Source of the DNA: Verrucomicrobia subdivision 3 bacterium UBA7542
GTDB lineage: Bacteria; Verrucomicrobiota; Verrucomicrobiia; Limisphaerales; UBA11358
DNA: 6,812 nucleotides
Assembly: GCA_002479245.1 (NCBI GenBank)
Contig: DLMG01000346.1
Location: 3,463-10,274 of the forward strand
Direction: 5' to 3'
The notes beneath the pieces are model-generated. The model saw nothing but the letters and a program-made list of their open reading frames with translations, was not told the origin of the DNA and ran no database searches. Of the stretch, positions 1 to 6,410 are shown piece by piece; positions within the stretch are counted from its first letter, which is position 1; each line of letters opens with the position of its first letter. Made by a program: the position numbers and the translations under genes.

Positions 1-494
1 TTGCCGTCCCTGGCCTTTTCCGCAATGCGCCGCACGGCGTCCACGATTTCAATGCGGCTGCCGTAGCTCAACGCCATGACGAGCGTCAGGCCGCTGTTTT
101 TGGAAAGGGTCGCGATGGATTTCTTGAGGTGTTCCTGCACGTTTTCCGGCAGGCGGTAAATCTGCCCGATGACCTCCAGCCGCACGTTGTTTTTGTTCAA
201 CTCCGGCGTTTCGGTCTTGAGATAGTGGATGAGGTATTTCATCAACGCATCCACCTCGTCCTTGGGGCGGTTCCAATTCTCGGCGGAAAAAGCGTAGAGC
301 GTGAGATATTTGATGCCGAGTTCGCCTGCCGTGCGGATGATCGTCCGTGCCGATTCCGCGCCCTGCCGATGACCCTCGACGCGGGGCAGGCTGCGCTGCT
401 TCGCCCAACGGCCGTTGCCGTCCATGATGATCGCCACGTGCTGCGGCAGCGAGGCTTTGGCTTCGGCGCTCAAATGTGGAGTGGCGGAACTCAT
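1..494 (-). CDS. uppS: Undecaprenyl diphosphate synthase (cis-prenyltransferase), 3' end beyond window
   Basis: Cis-prenyltransferase that condenses isopentenyl diphosphate onto farnesyl diphosphate to make the C55 carrier for peptidoglycan and other envelope polymers; it acts at the inner face of the cytoplasmic membrane. Reading from the ATG at 494, 164 residues are present. Residues 19-32 carry the family box HVAIIMDGNGRWAK with the catalytic Asp at 25. Residues 66-77 read LYAFSAENWNRP, the second conserved box. ALSYGSRIEI (141-150) matches the third. The C-terminal third, including the RxSGExRLSNF region, lies off the left edge. A stop codon lies in frame 5 codons upstream with no other start between, so this ATG is well supported. 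No Shine-Dalgarno is visible (leader CATTCAAGCAA). It follows the exported-protein gene by 93 bp on the same strand and could share its transcript. The truncation is only the window edge. Confidence 0.96.
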   Translation of the reverse strand, partial: MSSATPHLSAEAKASLPQHVAIIMDGNGRWAKQRSLPRVEGHRQGAESARTIIRTAGELGIKYLTLYAFSAENWNRPKDEVDALMKYLIHYLKTETPELNKNNVRLEVIGQIYRLPENVQEHLKKSIATLSKNSGLTLVMALSYGSRIEIVDAVRRIAEKARDG

Positions 495-550
495 TTGCTT
501 GAATGCAGGTTACGCGGGTTGCGTGGATTCAAAAATGAAAAAATAGAACT

Positions 551-575
551 TTTGCCGTCCCGCTTGTTTGGCAAA
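551..575 (-). terminator. Possible weak terminator hairpin after the exported-protein gene
   Basis: On the minus strand, 12 nt after the stop of the exported-protein gene, TTTGCC pairs with GGCAAA across a 13-nt loop. A T-rich stretch (CTATTTTTTC, then ATTTTT) follows about 5-8 nt later. The stem is only 6 bp and the T-run is offset, so it would be a poor intrinsic terminator. It could separate purA plus the exported gene from uppS, or mean nothing. Confidence 0.25.
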
Positions 576-587
576 TGAGACCGTGAA

Positions 588-1631
588 TTATTTGGCCTTC
601 AAAAGTCGGTTCACTTCCGACGATATGATTGGAGAAAGCAATCTGACAGTAGTATTGCTGTTTCCGAAATCGGCAACGGCTTCCAATTCGGCAAAAGGAG
701 TTACAACTTCCGGTGGCACGTCGTTTGTCGGCACTTCACCAAATATGCCTTCGCCGTAATACGGCATGATTTTTGTAATGGTGAATGCTTTGGCCTTCGC
801 CAACATTTTGACCAGGCCAAAATAATTCGGTTCATCATCGGGCAGTACCATGACTTTGTGTTCCCAAATGTAATGGATAATTTCTTTCGGACTGGCGGTT
901 AAGTTCTTTTGGCCTGGTTCCAGGTTTGGCCACACAAGGGTAAAGGAACGTATTTGCCCGCGACTGCCAAACTCAATTGAAAAACCTTCCGAGCCATTAT
1001 TCGCATCACCAAAGAACCCGACACCATCCAGTTTGCGGGATAAAAAGATTCCGCGGGCGCAAATACCGTTCGTCACTGTTTCTTCGCATCCAGCAGCATT
1101 CGATGAAGAATAAACATTTTTCGGAATCAAGCGCGCTTGATCCAGGCCAAATCGAGCCGCGCATTCGAACGCCCGTTTTGTGACGGTTTCATCGTCGGGA
1201 ACATTGTCCGTCGAAAGATTTTGATTGGGCGATGAAAAAGAAATGGTTGTGGAGGCTGGTTGAATGGAAAAGATGTTAAAACCCATGCCGCACGGGTTAG
1301 GGGTACTCCAGATAAAAAACGCATTCGTGGAGGGCTTGGGAAAACCTTTGTCCTGTAATGAAGCGAGAATGACAGCATTGGAAATGGCTGACGCCGAAAA
1401 AGGCCGTGGCGAAAGTCTTTTGTAAATCAAAAAACTCTTCGGCAAGCGATTCGTCGGTGCTTGCCATTGAATTTCGGTGTTTGTCGAAAAATGCGGTGAA
1501 AATCTTTCCAATGAATTAGTGGATTCGGCAACGGAAGAAAAAGTCGTTGCAAAAATGGCTGTGAAAAATGCGAAGGTTTTCAAGGTTTGCCGAGATTTTT
1601 CACCCTCGGCTTTCGCAAAACGAATTTTCAT
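588..1631 (-). CDS. Probable exported protein of unknown function
   Basis: Unrecognised protein of 347 residues from the ATG at 1631. The N-terminus looks like a Sec signal peptide: a charged n-region (residues 1-18, many Lys/Arg), a hydrophobic stretch TFAFFTAIFATTFSSVA, and a plausible signal peptidase I site after Ala35 (S-V-A). No lipobox Cys and no later membrane segment is seen. The mature part has four cysteines (about 114, 157, 182, 191) that could form disulphides after export. The region about 200-260 (GFSIEFGSRGQIRSFTLVWPNLE, broken here into GFSIEFG / IRSFTLVWPNLE) alternates like beta strands, followed by a helical piece SPKEIIHYIWEHKV. A TTG two codons upstream (1637) overlaps the purA stop; the ATG is preferred. 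The ATG is 2 nt beyond the purA TGA, so the two are probably cotranscribed and perhaps translationally coupled. The gene is visibly more A/T-rich than purA and ilvD. That it is a real gene is fairly sure; its role is not known. Confidence 0.8.
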   Translation of the reverse strand: MKIRFAKAEGEKSRQTLKTFAFFTAIFATTFSSVAESTNSLERFSPHFSTNTEIQWQAPTNRLPKSFLIYKRLSPRPFSASAISNAVILASLQDKGFPKPSTNAFFIWSTPNPCGMGFNIFSIQPASTTISFSSPNQNLSTDNVPDDETVTKRAFECAARFGLDQARLIPKNVYSSSNAAGCEETVTNGICARGIFLSRKLDGVGFFGDANNGSEGFSIEFGSRGQIRSFTLVWPNLEPGQKNLTASPKEIIHYIWEHKVMVLPDDEPNYFGLVKMLAKAKAFTITKIMPYYGEGIFGEVPTNDVPPEVVTPFAELEAVADFGNSNTTVRLLSPIISSEVNRLLKAK

Positions 1632-1633
1632 TT

Positions 1634-2902
1634 TCAAACAAAAATCGTCTGGTCACGGCTGGGACCGACGGAAACGATCGCCAGCTTCGCGCCGGTCGAT
1701 TCGGCAATCGCCTTTAAATAAGCGCGCGCTTTGGCGGGCAAATCCTTCCATTTGCGCGCCTTGTCCGTCGGCGTGCGCCAGCCGGCAAATTCCACATACA
1801 CCGGCTCGCATTCCGCAAGCGTCTGCGCGTCGTTCGGGACAAAATCGTAACGCGCCTTGCCGTGGCGATAGGCGACGCAAACCTTGATTGTTTCCACGGT
1901 ATCGAGGCCGTCGAGGTTCGTGACGGCGATTTCGTCAATGCCGTTGACCATCGTCGCGTGCCGGGTGGCCACGCTGTCGAACCAGCCGCAACGCCGCGCC
2001 CGTCCGGTCGTCGCGCCAAATTCGCGGCCCATCCCGTGCAGCAGGTCGGCGATTTCGGCGTTCTCCGTCGGCAACGGCCCCTCTCCCACCCGCGTCGTGT
2101 ACGCCTTCATCACGCCGACGACTTCGTCCATTTTATTCGGCGCCACGCCGGAGCCGGTGGACGCGCCGCCCGCCGTCGTGTTCGATGACGTGACGAACGG
2201 ATACGTGCCGTGATCAATGTCGAGGAACGTGCCCTGCGCGCCCTCGAACAAAATGTTGTCGCCGCGCCGCATCGCCTGGTGCAGCAGCACGACGGTGTTG
2301 GCGACGAACGGCTTTAAACAATTTCCGGCGGCGCGATATTCGGCGTGAACCTGCTTGAACGAAAGCGGTTTCGCGCCGAGCGCACGCAGCACCTCGTTGT
2401 TTTCCTTGATGCGCAGACGCAGTTTTTCCTCGAACCGCTCCGGGTTCACGAGGTCAATCATGCGCAGGCCGACGCGCGCCGCCTTGTCGCCGTAGGCCGG
2501 GCCGATGCCGCGCTTGGTGGTGCCGATTTTATTTTTTCCCTTGAGAACTTCGCGCTGCGCGTCCAGCTCGCGGTGATACGGCAGGACGAGGTGGGCGGTC
2601 TCGCTCACGATGAGGTTGTCGCCGACCTGGACGCCGAGCTTGCGGAGTCCTTTGATTTCGTCAACCAGTCCGACGGGGTCAATAACCACGCCGTTGCCGA
2701 TGACGCACAGTTTGTTTTTGCGCAGGATGCCGGACGGCACGAGGTGCAGAACGTATTTTTGTTTGCCGATGAAAACGGTATGGCCGGCGTTGTTGCCGCC
2801 GGCGTAGCGGACGACGATGTCCGCATCCTCTGTCAGCACGTCAATGATTTTGCCTTTGCCCTCGTCGCCCCACTGGGCGCCGACCAGAATCGTGTTTGCC
2901 AT
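1634..2902 (-). CDS. purA: Adenylosuccinate synthetase
   Basis: GTP-dependent ligase joining IMP and aspartate to give adenylosuccinate, the first committed step from IMP to AMP; cytoplasmic and usually a homodimer. The 422 residues match the usual length (about 420-432) and appear complete. Residues 8-18 are GAQWGDEGKGK with the catalytic Asp13. Residues 36-42 are GNNAGHT with catalytic His41. Residues 127-137 are GTTKRGIGPAY, an IMP-binding signature with Thr129. The switch region EGAQGTFLDIDHGTYPFVTSS starts at 220. GATTGRARRCGW spans 296-307 with the substrate-loop arginines. The ATG at 2902 gives the canonical N-terminus; upstream is AATATTTT with no Shine-Dalgarno. The next gene downstream starts 2 nt after its stop. 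Immediately upstream lies an 8-bp periodic repeat block and then tRNA-Ser on the same strand; no convincing purA promoter was found. No key residue is missing. Confidence 0.98.
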   Translation of the reverse strand: MANTILVGAQWGDEGKGKIIDVLTEDADIVVRYAGGNNAGHTVFIGKQKYVLHLVPSGILRKNKLCVIGNGVVIDPVGLVDEIKGLRKLGVQVGDNLIVSETAHLVLPYHRELDAQREVLKGKNKIGTTKRGIGPAYGDKAARVGLRMIDLVNPERFEEKLRLRIKENNEVLRALGAKPLSFKQVHAEYRAAGNCLKPFVANTVVLLHQAMRRGDNILFEGAQGTFLDIDHGTYPFVTSSNTTAGGASTGSGVAPNKMDEVVGVMKAYTTRVGEGPLPTENAEIADLLHGMGREFGATTGRARRCGWFDSVATRHATMVNGIDEIAVTNLDGLDTVETIKVCVAYRHGKARYDFVPNDAQTLAECEPVYVEFAGWRTPTDKARKWKDLPAKARAYLKAIAESTGAKLAIVSVGPSRDQTIFV

Positions 2903-2910
2903 AAAATATT

Positions 2911-2966
2911 CGTTGAACCGTTACATCGTTAAATCGTCTTCCGGTTCAACGGTTCAACCGTTTAAC
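2911..2966. repeat. Degenerate 8-bp tandem repeat upstream of purA
   Basis: Seven consecutive octamers fit a register with consensus CGTTnAAC. Those at 2943-2950 and 2951-2958 are identical (GGTTCAAC), 2911-2918 is CGTTGAAC and 2959-2966 is CGTTTAAC; 2935-2942 is the most decayed. Each good unit is itself nearly palindromic. The arms 2911-2920 (CGTTGAACCG) and 2942-2951 (CGGTTCAACG) are exact inverse complements across 21 nt, so the block can also fold as a hairpin. It starts 9 nt before the purA start codon. Confidence 0.75.
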
Positions 2967-2995
2967 GATTCTCAGCCCGACTTCGCGCTCCGACG

Positions 2996-3025
2996 CGCCA
3001 ACCCCGAAAGCTTTCGGGGTTGGCG
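2996..3025. repeat. 30-bp perfect palindrome overlapping the tRNA-Ser 3' end
   Basis: Two 15-bp arms with no spacer, centred on AAGCTT at 3010/3011 (core CCCCGAAAGCTTTCGGGG). The right arm includes the tRNA's encoded CCA, its discriminator base and the terminal base of the acceptor stem. On the minus strand it lies directly downstream of the tRNA, where a processing or termination hairpin is expected, but no T-run follows it, so a classical intrinsic terminator is unlikely. Confidence 0.85.
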
Positions 3026-3111
3026 GAGAGAGAGGGATTCGAACCCTCGATGCCCTTTTGGAGCATGCACGCTTTCCAGGCGTGTGCCTTCAACCACTCG
3101 GCCATCTCTCC
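3021..3111 (-). tRNA. tRNA-Ser (anticodon GGA), CCA encoded
   Basis: A full cloverleaf can be drawn. The acceptor stem GGAGAGA (3105-3111) pairs with TCTCTCC (3025-3031), the discriminator is G at 3024 and CCA is encoded at 3021-3023. The D arm is GCC/GGC. The anticodon stem CACGC/GCGTG encloses loop CTGGAAA, giving anticodon GGA at 3075-3077, which reads UCC and UCU serine codons. A long variable arm of 19 nt (class II, as expected for serine) forms a stem with an AAAA loop. The T arm is GAGGG-TTCGAAT-CCCTC. All stems are fully paired. It is transcribed in the same direction as purA, which starts about 120 bp downstream. No clear promoter was found in 3112-3200. Confidence 0.97.
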
Positions 3112-3134
3112 CGCCGGGAGCGAAACTTTGGCCA

Positions 3135-3160
3135 TGCGTCCCTTTGGACGCAATCTTTTT
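3135..3160 (+). terminator. Orphan plus-strand terminator-like hairpin
   Basis: TGCGTCC (3135-3141) pairs with GGACGCA (3146-3152) around a CTTT loop and is followed by ATCTTTTT on the plus strand. It has the shape of a short intrinsic terminator, yet there is no plus-strand gene upstream; it lies just before tRNA-Ser, which is on the opposite strand. It may block antisense transcription into the REP element or be a relic. Stability is modest. Confidence 0.35.
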
Positions 3161-3200
3161 CAACCATCCGGGTAAATTGGTTCAATCAGCGTTGAATTTC

Positions 3201-3254
3201 TGCCGGATAAATCCGGCGTTCCATTAGCGATAGGAACGCTGGATTCATGCAGCA
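3201..3254. repeat. Paired REP unit (BIME-like), left copy
   Basis: A forward REP at 3201-3222 (hairpin GCCGGATAAATCCGGC followed by GTTCC) is joined by a 10-nt spacer ending GCGATA to a reverse-orientation variant at 3233-3254 (GGAAC then GCTGGATTCATGCAGC). The spacer matches that of the right copy at 8 of 10 positions. The variant differs from the consensus at 4 of 22 positions; one stem pair has changed from C-G to T-A, and one pair is mismatched. Confidence 0.85.
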
Positions 3255-3265
3255 GCCTGACGTTC

Positions 3266-3287
3266 GGAACGCCGGATTTATCCGGCA
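3266..3287 (-). repeat. Single REP, left inner copy, overlaps transposase 3' end
   Basis: An exact reverse complement of the REP at 3201-3222: GGAAC followed by hairpin GCCGGATTTATCCGGC and A. The hairpin has 7 bp and a TT loop. Positions 3278-3287 are also the last codons and the stop of the transposase reading frame. With the copy at 4035-4056 it forms an inverted pair around the gene. Confidence 0.9.
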
Positions 3288-4016
3288 GCGCTTGGGGAAG
3301 TGTAGACTGTTCGTTCCGAAGGCAGGCGCTCGTATTCGTCCCGGAATCGGGCGCTGCCCCACAGCCAATGTTTCGAGTCGCACACGAAGCCCGCCTTCAC
3401 CGGATTGTTCTCCGTGTAGCGAACCGCCTTTCGCAAATGGGCTTCGTCCTCAATCAGCGTGTCGAAATACTCCCGCTCCCAGAAGATTCCACGGCGCTTC
3501 AGCACCTTGTTCGCTTCCCGCGCACTCCGCCCCTTCCAAAGTTGCAGCAGGCTCGAAAGCGGCGTTTGCCAGACATCCACCACCAGATGGACATGATTGG
3601 GCATCAACGTCCACGCGCGCAGGCAATAGGTTTGACCGTCTTCGGCACGCAACACTTGTTCGACCTGCGCGGCGACATCCGAGCGGCGCAACCAGCACTC
3701 GCCGTGGCCGCGGTCGAGCCAAGCTTCCAGTTTGCGTTTGCGAATGGACTCATTACCTTCAGCAAGGAGGAGTTCCCACTCGCGCCGCCGGGGTGACCGG
3801 GAACGCATCGCGCAGCAGAAAGGTGACAAACTGCGTGACGTTTGGCGCGTCGAAATGCGGAAGGTAACCGCGTTCGTGCCAGCCAAGGAAGCCTTGCTCC
3901 GCGGTTTCGGCATCAGGATGGTGGTGCCATTCTCGTTTCGCCTCGATGAGCTTCTTCAACCCCGGATTGTGCGGAAGACCAATTCGTTCGGGCAGGTTTG
4001 GTTCCGTTTTTCCCAT
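3278..4016 (-). pseudogene. REP-associated tyrosine transposase (Y1/HUH, IS200-like), frameshifted
   Basis: RAYT-family single-strand transposase, expected to nick and rejoin REP hairpins through a tyrosine-DNA link. The frame from the ATG at 4016 gives residues 1-75, including the typical N-terminal GWHERGYLPHFDAPNVTQFV (45-64). It then runs into a stop at 3759 after non-homologous residues. The matching continuation lies in the next frame. Dropping one G from the run of four at 3790-3793 (CCCC on the coding strand) joins them as DAFPVT-RRREWE and gives a 245-residue protein. In that composite EAWLDRGHGECWL is at 97-109, the HUH motif PNHVHLVV at 139-146 (His141, His143), and the catalytic Tyr200 lies in RYTENNPVKAGFV. 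The final WLWGSARF box (217-224) is present. The stop codon comes from a REP. All catalytic residues survive, so the shift may be recent, a base-call error, or (less likely) programmed. Confidence 0.85.
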
Positions 4017-4034
4017 GATCCAAGAATCTTGTTC

Positions 4035-4056
4035 TGCCGGATAAATCCGGCGTTCC
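4035..4056 (+). repeat. Single REP, right inner copy
   Basis: An exact 22-bp copy of the REP at 3201-3222 (T, then GCCGGATAAATCCGGC, then GTTCC), and the inverse of 3266-3287. It ends 19 nt upstream of the transposase start codon, so it would lie in the leader or promoter of that gene. Confidence 0.9.
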
Positions 4057-4074
4057 TATTTCAAAACACGCCAC

Positions 4075-4128
4075 TGCCGGCTAAAACCGTCGTTCCAATG
4101 GCGATAGGAACGCCGCATTCATGCGGCA
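4075..4128. repeat. Paired REP unit (BIME-like), right copy
   Basis: Same 54-bp layout as the left unit: a degenerate forward REP (4075-4096, 3 changes from consensus), a 10-nt spacer ending GCGATA, then a reverse REP (4107-4128) with hairpin GCCGCATTCATGCGGC. In that last hairpin the fifth stem pair has switched from G-C to C-G, keeping a perfect 7-bp stem. It lies 5 nt past the ilvD stop, so it could act as a transcript end-stabiliser or terminator for ilvD. Confidence 0.85.
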
Positions 4129-4133
4129 GCCAC

Positions 4134-6401
4134 TCACACGCCCAAAATTCCGCCCCGGCTCGCGTTGGTGACGAGTTTCCGGTAACGCGCCAGCCAGCCG
4201 GTCAAATCACGCTTCACCGGCTGCCAGGTCTTCTTGCGCTCGGCCAACTCGGCTTCGGAAACGAGGATGTCCATCCGGCGGTTCGGGAAATCAATCCGAA
4301 TGCGGTCGCCGGCCTTGAGTAAACCAATCGGGCCGCCTTCCTCAGCCTCCGGCGAGACGTGGCAGATGCACGCGCCGGCTGTGCCGCCGCTAAACCGGCC
4401 GTCGGTGATGAGCGCGCACTTGTCGCCGAGGCCCATGCCGGCGATGTAGCTGGTGGGCGAGAGCATTTCCTGCATGCCCGGACCGCCACGCGGGCCTTCG
4501 TTGCGGATGATGACCACGTCGCCCGCCTTGACCTTGCCAGCCAGAATGCCGGCGCAGGCGTCGTCCTGACTTTCGAAAATCACGCACGGACCCTCGAAGA
4601 TGAATCCCGGCCCGCAGTTTTTCTTGAACTCCGCGCTGATGCCGGCGGTCTTGACCACGCTGCCTTCGGGCGCAAGCTGGCCATAGAGAATCGCAAGACC
4701 GCCATCGGGTGAGTAGGCGGTTGCCTTGGTGCGGATGCAATCGTTCGCGTCGAACATGAACGCGGAGTCGTAGGGCATGAGGCCGCTGGGTTGGACCTTG
4801 GCGAGGTGCTTCGGGTCGGTGTCGAATTCGGCGCGGGTGATGACCCAGTTGCGCACTTTTTTGGCGCGCACCATGGCGAACGGCGTCCGGGTGCCGCCTT
4901 TTTCGTAACGCCACATAAACAAAACGGGCAGCTTGCGGAACTCGCCGAGTTCGGCGCGGACCAGGCCTTTCGACTCCTGGAGTTGTTGTTCGATGGCTGG
5001 ACGAAGTTGCTCGTGGCCTTTCAACACAACACCACCGGGCATCTTCATCACCACTTTCTTGTCATACAAAGCCAGTTGTGCCTCGACATCGCCGACATTC
5101 CACGCGGCGGCAGCGCGCCACAAGGTGATGGCCAGCGGGTCGCCCGGGAAGAACAGCATGGGCTTGGGCGCGAGATTGCCGCTCGCGGTGCGGGCCGCGG
5201 GACCCATTTTATCGTTCGGGTCCACGACGATTGCTGACGCGCCGGAAACGCGCACAGTCTTGGCCCAGGCACCGCATTTTTCGGAGCGGACGTCCCATTC
5301 ATCAATGTTCTCGCCAATGGTTTTGCCGGTCACGGTTTTGCACGACGTGTTGAGCACGCCCATGCGTTTGAGTTCGCCGAGGATGGTGTGGATGCCGCCG
5401 GCGCGATGCACGTCCTGCACATGGTAGGCCGATGACGGCGAGACCTTGCACACGCACGGGATGCGGCGCGAGATGTCGTCAATGCGCTTGATGTCGTAGG
5501 GGATGCCGGCTTCGCGCGCGATGGCGAGCGTGTGCAGAACCGTGTTCGTCGAACCGCCCATCGCGACGTCAAGCATGATGGAGTTATCGAACGCTTCCAG
5601 TGTGGCGATGTCGCGCGGTTTGAGGTCGTGGGCGACGAGCTGGACGATCGCACGGGCCGCACGGTCGTAGAGGGCTTCGCGTTCTTTCGACACGGCCAGC
5701 ACGGTGCCGTTGCCGGGCAACGCTATGCCGAGCGCTTCGCAAAGGCAGTTCATTGAGTTGGCCGTGAACATCCCGGAGCAGGAGCCGCACGTCGGACAGG
5801 CGGTCTGTTCGAGCTTTTTCAACTGCTCTTCCGTGATCTTGCCTGCCTTGAGTTCGGCGACGCCTTTGAAAACGGAAATCAAATCCGACTTGCCGGTGGC
5901 CGGCTGAAGATAAGACGCAAGGTCATCGTGCGTGGCCTTTTGCTCGGCAATGCCCGCCGCCATCGGACCGCCGCTGACGAACACGGTCGGGATGTTGACG
6001 CGCATGGCGGCCATCAACATGCCGGGGACGATCTTGTCGCAATTCGGGATGCAAACCATGCCGTCGAAGCAATGCGCCTTGAGCATCGTCTCGACGCAGT
6101 CGGCGATGAGTTCGCGCGACGGCAGCGAATACAACATGCCGGAATGGCCCATGGCGATGCCATCATCCACGCCGATGGTGTTGAAGATGAACGGCACGCC
6201 GCCCGCCTCGCGCACGAGGCGTTTGACGAGGGCGCCGACCTCGTTCAGGTGGGCGTGGCCGGGGATGCAATCGGTATAGCTGTTGCAGATGGCGATGAAC
6301 GGCTTGTCCCAGTCAGCCTCAGATTCGATGGAACCGGTGGCGCGGAGCAGCGAGCGGTGCGGCGCGCGTTCAAAACCTTTTTTGATGATGTCAGAGCGCA
6401 T
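4134..6401 (-). CDS. ilvD: Dihydroxy-acid dehydratase with an internal NTF2/SnoaL-like insertion
   Basis: Iron-sulfur dehydratase converting 2,3-dihydroxy-isovalerate and 2,3-dihydroxy-3-methylvalerate to the 2-keto acids leading to valine, leucine and isoleucine; cytoplasmic. N-terminal [12 protein letters not shown] (12-23), VDDGIAMGH (78-86), PNCDK with Cys121, Asp122 and Lys123 (cluster, Mg and carbamylated Lys positions), [18 protein letters not shown] (202-219), and [13 protein letters not shown] (278-290) are intact. C-terminal GGLAIL (567-572), [14 protein letters not shown] (634-647) and [10 protein letters not shown] with the proposed catalytic Ser671 are also intact. At 755 residues it exceeds the family (about 560 in Bacillus, about 615 in E. 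coli). The excess lies between GKTIGE (359-364) and [14 protein letters not shown] (555-568). Its core, about 420-535, reads like an NTF2/SnoaL-like domain. The G-H of PGHAHL (48-49) stands where [2Fe-2S] members have Cys, so the cluster type resembles E. coli's. The ATG at 6401 gives the canonical start; there is no Shine-Dalgarno. Confidence 0.96.
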   Translation of the reverse strand: MRSDIIKKGFERAPHRSLLRATGSIESEADWDKPFIAICNSYTDCIPGHAHLNEVGALVKRLVREAGGVPFIFNTIGVDDGIAMGHSGMLYSLPSRELIADCVETMLKAHCFDGMVCIPNCDKIVPGMLMAAMRVNIPTVFVSGGPMAAGIAEQKATHDDLASYLQPATGKSDLISVFKGVAELKAGKITEEQLKKLEQTACPTCGSCSGMFTANSMNCLCEALGIALPGNGTVLAVSKEREALYDRAARAIVQLVAHDLKPRDIATLEAFDNSIMLDVAMGGSTNTVLHTLAIAREAGIPYDIKRIDDISRRIPCVCKVSPSSAYHVQDVHRAGGIHTILGELKRMGVLNTSCKTVTGKTIGENIDEWDVRSEKCGAWAKTVRVSGASAIVVDPNDKMGPAARTASGNLAPKPMLFFPGDPLAITLWRAAAAWNVGDVEAQLALYDKKVVMKMPGGVVLKGHEQLRPAIEQQLQESKGLVRAELGEFRKLPVLFMWRYEKGGTRTPFAMVRAKKVRNWVITRAEFDTDPKHLAKVQPSGLMPYDSAFMFDANDCIRTKATAYSPDGGLAILYGQLAPEGSVVKTAGISAEFKKNCGPGFIFEGPCVIFESQDDACAGILAGKVKAGDVVIIRNEGPRGGPGMQEMLSPTSYIAGMGLGDKCALITDGRFSGGTAGACICHVSPEAEEGGPIGLLKAGDRIRIDFPNRRMDILVSEAELAERKKTWQPVKRDLTGWLARYRKLVTNASRGGILGV

Positions 6402-6410
6402 GGCAATTAT

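Larger units (their letters stand above)
3201..4128. mobile_element. REP/RAYT element: Y1 transposase gene between hairpin repeats
   Basis: A gene for a REP-associated tyrosine transposase is bracketed on each side by short hairpin repeats of one family. The order on the plus strand is: paired unit (3201-3254), single repeat in reverse orientation (3266-3287), transposase, single repeat in forward orientation (4035-4056), paired unit (4075-4128). The two singles are exact 22-bp inverted copies and could mark the ends of the mobilised core (3266-4056, 791 bp). RAYT proteins are known to be flanked by their cognate REP sequences and to cut and join single-stranded REP DNA. No target-site duplication was found. 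The element occupies the gap between ilvD and tRNA-Ser. Confidence 0.8.

Noticed and set aside
129..578. Plus-strand open frame of 149 codons
   Set aside because: It is antisense to uppS, whose motifs are unmistakable; the translation is low-complexity and resembles no family.
1632..1637. TTG at 1637 as the start of the exported-protein gene
   Set aside because: An ATG two codons downstream is a better start and leaves the signal peptide unchanged; TTG cannot be excluded.
2345..2932. Plus-strand open frame of 195 codons
   Set aside because: It is the reverse-strand shadow of purA, rich in Ala/Asp/Val as expected from antisense of a GC-rich gene.
3021..3111. Small open frames across the tRNA and palindrome (63-codon translations)
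   Set aside because: The sequence folds fully as tRNA-Ser; the open frames are incidental.
3790..3793. Classic programmed -1 frameshift signal in the transposase
   Set aside because: The two frames require a net shift of +1 at a CCCC run; there is no A-rich slippery heptamer, and RAYT proteins are normally read in one frame.
3201..4128. CRISPR array
   Set aside because: The repeats are few, in both orientations and irregularly spaced around a transposase gene, which fits REP elements and not CRISPR.
6258..6275. Cys45 of IlvD as an extra iron-sulfur ligand
   Set aside because: In [2Fe-2S] family members the additional Cys aligns with Gly48, not residue 45, so Cys45 is probably not a ligand.
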